A stretch of DNA of 34,528 nucleotides from Nocardiopsis sp. MG754419 (GTDB lineage: Bacteria > Actinomycetota > Actinomycetes > Streptosporangiales > Streptosporangiaceae), in the NCBI RefSeq assembly GCF_018207095.1, contig NZ_QOCZ01000042.1:1-34528 (forward strand), in the 5' to 3' direction. Made by a program: the position numbers and the translations under genes. Positions 24,999 through 31,404 of this stretch are shown here, one piece after another. The notes beneath the pieces are model-generated. The model made no database searches. It was not told where the DNA came from and saw only the letters and a program-made list of their open reading frames with translations. Positions within the stretch are counted from its first letter, which is position 1. Each line of letters opens with the position of its first letter.

Positions 24999-25261
24999 GC
25001 GGAGGGCGGACCCCGCACCCCCTCGACCACGCACCGTGCCCCGGTCGACGGCTCCGTCGTGACCCGGGATCCGGAGTGTTCGGCCGGAGGTCGGTGTTCC
25101 GGCGGCCGCGGGGCGGTCGACCGCGCGGGCCGTGCGACGGCGGCCATCCGCCCGGCGCGGCCACGCGACCGCCTCCGCCGCGGTGAGGCCGCGAGCCGAC
25201 GACCGGTGAGCGCAGGCGTCCAGGTTGTCCGGAGCGGTCCGGAGCCGGGAGGATGGTGTTC

Positions 25262-26167
25262 ATGATGCTGCTCTCCCATGGCATGTGGCTCGGGGTCACG
25301 TTCGGTGTGCTCTCCTGCGTCGCGTACACGGTCGCCGCCGTGGCCCAACGCAGGCTCGCCGTCCGGCTGTCCGAACCGCTCACCGGTGGGAGGCAGATCG
25401 GCCGACTGCTACGCCACCCGCTCTGGTGGATCTCCCTGGTGTTCAACGGTGGCCGCGCCGGTTTCCAGGTGGCGGCCGTCGGTCTTGCCCCGCTCACCGT
25501 GGTGCAGCCCCTGGGCGTCCTCGTGCTGGTCTTCGGCATCCCCTGGTCGGCCCGGTTGGAGCGGCGACGCGTGAGCCCGGCGGAGTGGCGTGGGGCCGCC
25601 TTCACGATGGTGGCGCTGGGCGTCCTCCTGGCGCTCACGGTCACCGGGAACGGCGGCGGGGTCCTGTCGGAGTCGGACGCGGTGCTCGTCGGCGCGGGCA
25701 CGGTCGTCCTGCTCGCCGCCGTCGCGTGGGCCGCGGGCCGGGTCCCCTCCGTGGCCTGGCGCAGTTACCTGTTGGCGGCGGCCGCCGGTGTGGCGTTCGG
25801 TGTCTCCTCGGCGACGGTGAAGACGGCCGTGTGGGCCTTCGACGACCTGGGGGCCGCCGCGTTGGTCCATCCCGGGTCCCTGGCCACCCCGGTGATCGCG
25901 GTGTTCGGTCTGTTCCTCGCCCAGGCCGCCTATCAGGGGATGGACCTGGGGGCGCCGTTGGGCATCACGACCCTGGCCAACCCGGTGGCGGCGGCGATCG
26001 TCGGCGTCGCGTTCATGGGGGAGACGTACGCGGGCGGAGTGCCGGGCGCGCTGACCGCCGTGGCCTGCGCCGTGCTCGCCGGGTACGGCATCCGACTGCT
26101 CACCGTGCGCTCGGACGGTGGGTCGCGTCCCGTGGCGAGCATCCCGGAGTCGGGTCCCCGCCCCTGA
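25262..26167 (+). CDS. DMT/NIPA-like membrane transporter
   Basis: A 301-residue membrane protein with nine or ten helices. LAPLTVVQPLGVLVLVFGIP and APLGITTLANPVAAAIVGVAFMGE are the two repeated halves of a drug/metabolite-transporter fold, in the style of bacterial NIPA-like proteins (Mg2+ transporter relatives). The internal duplication is typical. Substrate unknown. The frame also offers an ATG at 25253, but GGGAGG ends only at 25252; it is 9 bases before the ATG at 25262, which decides that start. Confidence 0.8.
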   Translation: MMLLSHGMWLGVTFGVLSCVAYTVAAVAQRRLAVRLSEPLTGGRQIGRLLRHPLWWISLVFNGGRAGFQVAAVGLAPLTVVQPLGVLVLVFGIPWSARLERRRVSPAEWRGAAFTMVALGVLLALTVTGNGGGVLSESDAVLVGAGTVVLLAAVAWAAGRVPSVAWRSYLLAAAAGVAFGVSSATVKTAVWAFDDLGAAALVHPGSLATPVIAVFGLFLAQAAYQGMDLGAPLGITTLANPVAAAIVGVAFMGETYAGGVPGALTAVACAVLAGYGIRLLTVRSDGGSRPVASIPESGPRP

Positions 26168-26820
26168 GCCGTGTTCCTCGGGGCCGCCGCCGTGCTGCGG
26201 ACGCCTCTCGGTGGCCCGTGAGGTGCGGCGGTGTCGGGCCCGCTCGGAATCACCGACCCCGGGGCGATATTTCCGCTGTTCAGGGCCGCTATGGCCGCGT
26301 TCCGCCCGCCCCGCGCAGAGTCGTGCCGGCTGTCGACCTCGACCCCCGGCCGGCTCCGTCCCGGCCCGTTCGATCACGTTTTCGTTGCGTTGTTTCGTCA
26401 CACCCGTGATCCGTCACGGCGTTTGCGTAGGTGCCGTTGCGTCGCCCGTCACGGGGATGGGGGCTCGCGGAAGCGGGTGACGAAACGAACGCTTCGCGGC
26501 CTCACGCGGCCGCTCCGGTGATTCCGTCCGGGCCCCGGAGGGACCGGCCGCGGGGCGCGGCGGCCACCGTCACCTGGAGCAGGAACGACACCAGCACGCG
26601 AAGGAACGACAGAGGGGCGGCGAGGACGACCGGGCGACGGCGCGGAGAGGGCACGGGCACGGGCTCGGGTGACCTCCGGGGACCGAGGAGAGGAGGGGAG
26701 GAGGCCGGGACGTGCGCCCGGCCACCCCCTCACCTTCGACTCGCCACCACCCGCGAGCGTCGGTCGAGCCCCGATCTCCGGCCGGTGGACGAACCGCCCA
26801 CCAGGACCGGAACCGGTACG
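26168..26820. other. Gene-free stretch between converging genes
   Basis: Over 650 bases separate the stops of the DMT gene and the sensor kinase gene; no frame here has protein character. It contains an imperfect 8-base stem just after the DMT stop (around 26178-26214), a locally AT-richer patch at 26370-26410, and a 10-base inverted repeat enclosing a hairpin (26392-26486). Both flanking genes converge, so no promoter is needed; a structured RNA or unseen small gene is possible. Confidence 0.4.
26392..26486. repeat. Inverted repeat enclosing a small hairpin
   Basis: GTTTCGTCAC (26392-26401) pairs perfectly with GTGACGAAAC (26477-26486), 75 bases apart. Between them lies a 6-base stem with a 4-base loop (26404-26409 with 26414-26419). 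Repeated CGTTGCGTT-like words occur nearby. Confidence 0.45.
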
Positions 26821-28572
26821 TCAGTACAGATCGATCCTCGGTTCCGGCAGCGGATCCGGGACGGGGACCCTCCAGGTCAGCACGGTTCCGGACACATCGC
26901 CGCGCTTGGCCTCGAACCCACCGCCCAGGGTCCGGGCCCGCTGGTCCAGGTTGCGCAGACCGCTGCGCCGCCCCTCCTCCGGCAGGCCGATCCCGTTGTC
27001 CGTGACGGTCAGCACCAGCGAGGTCGGCCGACCGGTCACGGACCGCTCCTCGACGACCACCGAGACGTGCACCTCCGAGGCACGCGCGTGCCGGGCCACG
27101 TTGGTGAGCCCCTCGCCGAGCACCGCGAGGAGTTGTTCGCCCACCTCGTCCGGGACCGACGCGTCGATCGGTCCGTCCAGGCTCACCCCCGGGTGGCAGC
27201 CCAGGCTGTGCGCGGTGTTCTCCGCCAGCCTCAGGATCCGTCCGCGCAGCGACGTGTCCTGCCGGCTCGGCGGGTTCTGCAGGTCGAAGATGGTCGAACG
27301 GATCTCGCGGATGGTGCCGTCCAGTTCGTCGATGGTGCGCTGGACCCGCTCCTCCGCCTCCGACGAGGTGATCAGCCGCACCGTGCTCATGAGGGTCATC
27401 GCCGAGGCGAACAGCCGCTGGATGACCACGTCGTGCAGGTCCTTGGCGATCCGGTCGCGCTCCTCCAGGACCACGATCCGCTCGGTGTCACGCCGGGCGT
27501 CGGCCAACTCCAGGGCCACCCCCGCCTGCACGGAGAAGGAGTGCAGCATCCGGCGGATGTGCGCGTCGAACGGGGCCCGCTCGGAGAGTTTGCCCAGCAG
27601 CAACACCCCACGGGTGTTGCCCGGGGTGCCCAGTGGCACGAGTAACCCGGGCCCGTAGCCGCGGTGCGTCAACATCGGACAGTTGGCCTGGTGCAGGTCG
27701 GGGATGGCGATGGCCTCCCCGGACTCGTACACCCATCCGCACGCGGAATCGGGGATCGCCACCGGTGTCCCCAGGATCTCCTGGGCGATCGGCCCGTCCA
27801 CGATCTCCGCGAACAGGTGTCCGCGCGCGTGCGGGTCCGGCAGCATCACGACCGCCGTGTCGGCCCCACCGATCTCGCGGGCCTGACCCGCCATGTAGGC
27901 CAGCACCTCGTTGGTGTCGGCCCCCGACAGCAGCCGGGTGGTGATCTCGGTGGAGGCCCCCAGCCATCGCTCGCGCAGCCGGGTCTCCTCGTACAGACGG
28001 GCGTTCTCGATGGCGACACCGGCGGCGGTCGCCAACGCGGTGACCATCGCCTCGTCCTCCTCGTCGAACTCCCCGCCGTTCTCCTTCTCCGTCAAGTAGA
28101 GGTTGCCGAACACCTCGTCGCGTACCTGGATCGGTACTCCGAGGAAGCTGGACATCCCCGGGTGCCCCTCGGGGAACCCGCCGAACTCCGGGTGGTCGCG
28201 CAGGTCGGACAGGCGCAGTGCGGCGCGGTCGTACAGGGGTGCGCTCAGCACACCCTTGCCGTGGGGGAAGCGGCCGATCCGTTCGGCCTGCTCCGGTCCC
28301 ATACCGACGGGGATGAACTCGGTGAAGCTTCCGTCCTCGCCGATCACGCCGAGCCCGGCGTACCTGGCGCCCGCCAGGTGCGCGGCGGCCTCGGTCAGCC
28401 TGCGCAGCACCGTGGCCAGGTCCAGGTCTCCACCGATGGTCAGTACCGCCTGCAGCAGGGAGTGCACTCGTCCCTGGGCGGTGAGTCCCGTTCCCGCACC
28501 CGAGTGCATCTCCGCGAGGAGGGCGTCCAGGGGCTTCGGGGACAACCGGTGGCTCTGGGGGATCTCGGTCAT
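26821..28572 (-). CDS. DevS/DosS-like sensor histidine kinase (GAF-GAF-HisKA_3-HATPase)
   Basis: A 583-residue cytosolic kinase, near the 578 of mycobacterial DevS. GAF-A is about 50-195, with FGGFPEGHPGMSSFLGVP placing His137 where DosS has its heme ligand. GAF-B is about 205-355. The dimerisation helix holds His380 in AKDLHD, the phosphate acceptor. The ATPase shows EGLTNVARHA (N box), DNGIGL (525-530) and GLRN (538-541). Family role: sensing O2, CO or NO or redox state and phosphorylating a LuxR-type response regulator. No regulator gene is adjacent, so it is orphaned here. The ATG at 28572 has GGAGG 11 bases upstream; the frame is open further but antisense to the neighbouring secreted-protein gene. 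Confidence 0.9.
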   Translation of the reverse strand: MTEIPQSHRLSPKPLDALLAEMHSGAGTGLTAQGRVHSLLQAVLTIGGDLDLATVLRRLTEAAAHLAGARYAGLGVIGEDGSFTEFIPVGMGPEQAERIGRFPHGKGVLSAPLYDRAALRLSDLRDHPEFGGFPEGHPGMSSFLGVPIQVRDEVFGNLYLTEKENGGEFDEEDEAMVTALATAAGVAIENARLYEETRLRERWLGASTEITTRLLSGADTNEVLAYMAGQAREIGGADTAVVMLPDPHARGHLFAEIVDGPIAQEILGTPVAIPDSACGWVYESGEAIAIPDLHQANCPMLTHRGYGPGLLVPLGTPGNTRGVLLLGKLSERAPFDAHIRRMLHSFSVQAGVALELADARRDTERIVVLEERDRIAKDLHDVVIQRLFASAMTLMSTVRLITSSEAEERVQRTIDELDGTIREIRSTIFDLQNPPSRQDTSLRGRILRLAENTAHSLGCHPGVSLDGPIDASVPDEVGEQLLAVLGEGLTNVARHARASEVHVSVVVEERSVTGRPTSLVLTVTDNGIGLPEEGRRSGLRNLDQRARTLGGGFEAKRGDVSGTVLTWRVPVPDPLPEPRIDLY

Positions 28573-28887
28573 GTGTGGTTCAACCTCCGCAGAGCCGTTG
28601 AGGGGTTGAGGGCTAATGGTCGAATTGTCGTTGGTTTTTTCCCGTTTTGCCACATCTGGCTGGTCGGAGGCTGGTCGGAGGGGTCGATCAATTCCTTCGG
28701 AATCGCGGCCGGCGGGTCGGTAATTCATGCTAACGTCGCGGTCAGTCGGCGCATCAAGGCCTCTCTGAGCTGGCGTCGAGCACTGGGAACCTCGTGTTTC
28801 CGGTGCCATTCCCACGAACCCCCACAAGCCGTCGGGACCCGGGCTCAGCCCCGGAGAGGACCCACGGTACGGCGGAAGGAATCCTCG
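28573..28887. other. Divergent region between the sensor kinase and a secreted protein
   Basis: These 315 bases separate two divergent starts and are locally AT-richer at 28610-28650. They hold a tandem 11-base repeat (28658-28679). Promoter-like words exist on both strands, but none is convincing by eye. Confidence 0.4.
28658..28679. repeat. Tandem 11-base direct repeat
   Basis: GGCTGGTCGGA occurs twice head to tail (28658-28668 and 28669-28679), 86 bases upstream of the sensor kinase start. One helical turn per unit is suggestive of a regulator binding site. Confidence 0.45.
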
Positions 28888-29703
28888 GTGTCTGGATACC
28901 ACGGTACGGTCGGCGCCACCGGCGTCCGTCCCGCCGTGTGCCCGGAACCGCTCCGGAGGGCCCTGCTGCTCGCCGGTCTGGTCACCGGGATCCTCTTCAC
29001 CGTTTGGCTGTCCTCCGCCCCCGCGCAGGCCGACGACCTCGCCCTCACCGCATCCGCGCTGCCCCGGACGGGCGCCGTGGCCGGCGACAGCGAGGTCCTC
29101 GGTGCGGTCGGTGGCACCGTCGCCACGGTGGGGGAGCAGGCGACCCGGGCGGTCGACGGGGCCTCGCAGGCCGCGCGGACGGTCGAGGCCGAGACCGACG
29201 ATCCGGTCCGGCACGTCCGCGAAGCCGTGGAGAGCGCTCCGCTGCCCGACCCGGAGGGGATCTCCGCGTCCCTCGCCCCGGTCACCGACCAGGTCGTCGA
29301 CCCCGCGTCCGAGGACGCCGAGGCCGCCGACGAGAAGGGCGTCTCCACCGACGAGGCGGAGAGCCCCGAGGTCTTCGAGGTCGAGACGCCCTCGGTGTCC
29401 CCGGAGCACGGCCCCCTCCACGAGAGGGCCGTCTCCACCCCGGATCAGGGGTCCGACGCGACCGAGACCGACGACGACCGTCGGGTCCTCGGGTCGGACG
29501 GCCGGGACGGATCCGTCTCCGGTGGCGCCACACCCGCCACGGCCCCAGCCACCGGCGGGACCGCGACGGCGCCCGCCGTCGCCGGCTACCTCACCGCGGC
29601 CGCCGCTCCGGCGCCCGCCCCCGGCCTCGTCGAGGCCGCGCGGCACGTCCTGCGCTCGGTGCCCGCCGAGTCCACGGACGAGCCCACCTTCTCCCCGGAC
29701 TGA
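28888..29703 (+). CDS. Secreted low-complexity acidic protein
   Basis: A 271-residue exported protein. The N-terminus to residue 48 is a signal peptide (basic PLRRAL, hydrophobic LLLAGLVTGILFTVW, cleavage after AQA). The mature part is disordered in appearance: Asp/Glu/Ala/Thr/Ser-rich, with a central acidic region (130-200) and a Thr/Ala/Pro-rich C-terminal third. Cysteine occurs only in the signal region (Cys18). No family is recognised. GAAGGA sits 7 bases before the GTG at 28888. The gene diverges from the sensor kinase and precedes a second secreted acidic protein. Possible roles include an envelope spacer or matrix protein; this is a guess. Confidence 0.6.
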   Translation: MSGYHGTVGATGVRPAVCPEPLRRALLLAGLVTGILFTVWLSSAPAQADDLALTASALPRTGAVAGDSEVLGAVGGTVATVGEQATRAVDGASQAARTVEAETDDPVRHVREAVESAPLPDPEGISASLAPVTDQVVDPASEDAEAADEKGVSTDEAESPEVFEVETPSVSPEHGPLHERAVSTPDQGSDATETDDDRRVLGSDGRDGSVSGGATPATAPATGGTATAPAVAGYLTAAAAPAPAPGLVEAARHVLRSVPAESTDEPTFSPD

Positions 29704-29780
29704 CGGTCCCTCCACCCGGCAGCCGCGCCGCCACGCCCTGAGCGTCCCGCCGCGCGCGACCGGCCCCCTGGCACGCCCTT

Positions 29781-29798
29781 CCCAGACTCTCGTCTGGG
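29781..29798 (+). terminator. Stem-loop downstream of the first secreted protein
   Basis: A perfect 7-base inverted repeat (29781-29787 with 29792-29798) with a 4-base loop lies 78 bases past the stop at 29703. Confidence 0.5.
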
Positions 29799-29801
29799 GG
29801 T

Positions 29802-29840
29802 TGACGTGAGCCCCGCACCTCGTCCGCGAGGTTCACGTCA
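29802..29840. repeat. TGACGTGA inverted repeat with inner hairpin
   Basis: TGACGTGA (29802-29809) pairs with TCACGTCA (29833-29840); the spacer contains a 5-base stem with a 4-base loop (29818-29822 with 29827-29831). It sits directly after the terminator and may be an operator pair for the next gene or a second hairpin. Confidence 0.45.
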
Positions 29841-30035
29841 GCCGGTGGTCCGCCAGACCGACCGACTGAGTCCGGCCCGATCCGCCCTCGCTCCCCCCAG
29901 GGGCGACACGGTTCACACACCGGAAGAGCCCACCTCGTCCCGACCCCCTGGCCAGGGAGACGGACCACCGCGATGGGGCACGATCCGCCTCACCGCACGC
30001 AGGACCGACACGACGATCACTCTGGAAGGACACTC

Positions 30036-31064
30036 ATGTTCCACTCCGCCCGCACCTCCGCCCGCGCCATGCTGGTGGCCGCCGGCACCGCCGGATTCGT
30101 CGCTCTCGGCGCCGGGATCGCCGGGGCCGACACGCTCGGCGGTGTCACGGACGGCCTCCCCCTGGGCGACCTGGACCAGCAGGTTCCCGCCTCCCTGACC
30201 GAGGGCGTCGCCACCCCCGTCGGTGACCTGGTCAAGGTCGAGCCCGGCCAGATCTCCGCGCAGCCCGAGGTCCAGCACCAGTCCGGTCCCGCCGACACCG
30301 TCGGACACGTCATCGGTGACGGCGTCTCCGCCCAGGCCCCCATCGAGACCGGCGACGACAACTCCGCCGAGGTCGGCCCCCTCGACCTGGGCGGCGCCTC
30401 CGAGACCCTGCCGCTCAGCGGCGGCGGTGTCGACCCGGTCTCCGGTCTGCTGGGCGGCGCCGGTCTGCTGGACGCCCTGTCCCTGGACGGTGGACAGACC
30501 CTCCCGCTCGGACACCCCGAGTCGCCCCTGCCGCTGGAGTCGCACGCCTCCGTCGTCGACGACACCGTCGGTGAACTGGGTGGCCGCGTCGAGTCGGGGA
30601 TCCAGGAGACCTCCCCGCACCTGGTCACCCTCGACGAGGTGCGTCTGGACCGGGTCGGCGAGACCGTGCCGATGAGCGACCCCGTCGGTCTCGACGCGGG
30701 CGAGAACGCGGACCTGACCGGCGGGGTCACCACCCTGCTGCCCGCGGACGTCCAGGAGACCCTGGCGATGAGCGGCCCCGCGGACCTGGTGCCCGCGGTC
30801 GAGTCGGTGGACGCGGGGCCCGTGGGCGAGGCGACCGACACGGTCGAGTCCCTCGACCTGCCCCTCCCGCTCGACGGCTCCGGCGTCGGCGAGGACACCC
30901 TGCCGCAGACCGCCGCCACGGACCTGGTCGGTGACCTGCTGCCGCAGACCGCCGGTGGCGACCTGATCGACGTCCAGGGCCTGCCCGAGCTGGGCGAGCC
31001 CGAGTTCGCCGGCGACGAGCTGCCCGTCGGTGACGGCTCCGACCTGGACCTGGGCCTGATCTGA
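30036..31064 (+). CDS. Secreted, extremely acidic protein with almost no aromatic residues
   Basis: A 342-residue exported protein; signal peptide 1-31 (cleavage after AGA). The mature chain is Gly/Asp/Glu/Leu/Val-rich and has no Trp, Tyr or Cys, a single Phe, a single Lys and three Arg, so it is strongly negative. Weak internal repeats appear: LPLSGG, LPLGHPESPLPLESH, DLPLPLDGS, and LPQTAATDLVGDLLPQTAGGDL near the end. No enzyme motif, anchor or C-terminal helix is visible. The composition suggests an extended, ion-binding or matrix-like surface protein; no family is recognised. GGAAGGA lies 5 bases before the ATG, and a 12-base stem terminator follows 8 bases after the stop, so it is probably strongly expressed and monocistronic. 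Confidence 0.7.
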   Translation: MFHSARTSARAMLVAAGTAGFVALGAGIAGADTLGGVTDGLPLGDLDQQVPASLTEGVATPVGDLVKVEPGQISAQPEVQHQSGPADTVGHVIGDGVSAQAPIETGDDNSAEVGPLDLGGASETLPLSGGGVDPVSGLLGGAGLLDALSLDGGQTLPLGHPESPLPLESHASVVDDTVGELGGRVESGIQETSPHLVTLDEVRLDRVGETVPMSDPVGLDAGENADLTGGVTTLLPADVQETLAMSGPADLVPAVESVDAGPVGEATDTVESLDLPLPLDGSGVGEDTLPQTAATDLVGDLLPQTAGGDLIDVQGLPELGEPEFAGDELPVGDGSDLDLGLI

Positions 31065-31072
31065 TTCCGAAC

Positions 31073-31100
31073 GTGCGCCCACTGATCGCAGTGGGCGCAC
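31073..31100 (+). terminator. Strong terminator after the acidic secreted protein
   Basis: A perfect 12-base inverted repeat (31073-31084 with 31089-31100) and a 4-base loop, 8 bases after the stop codon. Confidence 0.85.
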
Positions 31101-31137
31101 CGCCTCCGACGGTGAGCGTGATCACTTCCCCCGATCG

Positions 31138-31174
31138 GGGCGCCGGGTCGAACTGTGGGGGTTCCCCGGCGCCC
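31138..31174. repeat. Second hairpin of the structured region
   Basis: A perfect 10-base inverted repeat (31138-31147 with 31165-31174) with a 17-base loop, following the terminator of the upstream gene. No function is obvious. Confidence 0.45.
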
Positions 31175-31213
31175 GCCGGCGGTGCGAGTCGAGTCCCGGC
31201 CGCCTGAGGCGCA

Positions 31214-31253
31214 CGGTGTGGCCCCGGGTCACCAGGGAACCGGGGCCACACCG
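31214..31253. repeat. Third hairpin of the structured region
   Basis: A perfect 14-base inverted repeat (31214-31227 with 31240-31253) with a 12-base loop. It is too far from either gene end to be their main terminator and could close a small RNA. Confidence 0.55.
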
Positions 31254-31350
31254 ACCTCGCCCGACCCGCCCGCCTCGGGCCGGGCGGAGCCCACCACCAC
31301 GAGGACCGCACGCACGACGCGCAGTCCCCGGAGGACGTTCCGAGCCAAGA

Positions 31351-31384
31351 GAAGGGCCCCGTCGCTTCCGCGACGGGGCCCTTC
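31351..31384 (-). terminator. Very strong terminator after the LCP gene
   Basis: A perfect 15-base inverted repeat (31351-31365 with 31370-31384) with a TTCC loop, 20 bases past the LCP stop on the minus strand, where it is followed by TCTT. Confidence 0.85.
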
Positions 31385-31404
31385 CGTGTGGACGACGCCA
31401 AGGT

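Larger units (their letters stand above)
29704..30035. other. Gene-free stretch between two secreted-protein genes
   Basis: It contains a terminator-like stem-loop (29781-29798), an 8-base inverted repeat with an inner hairpin (29802-29840), and then about 190 bases leading to the next start codon. The promoter of the downstream gene is presumably here; none could be fixed. Confidence 0.4.
31065..31404. other. Highly structured gene-free stretch
   Basis: Four perfect stem-loops lie in 340 bases: 31073-31100, 31138-31174, 31214-31253 and 31351-31384. The first and last are obvious terminators for the flanking converging genes; the two in the middle are unexplained. No reading frame has protein character. 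Confidence 0.5.

Noticed and set aside
30891-30960. Two LPQTA words resembling sortase sites in the acidic secreted protein
   Set aside because: They are internal, and no hydrophobic helix or basic tail follows, so they are not cell-wall sorting signals; they look like part of a repeat.
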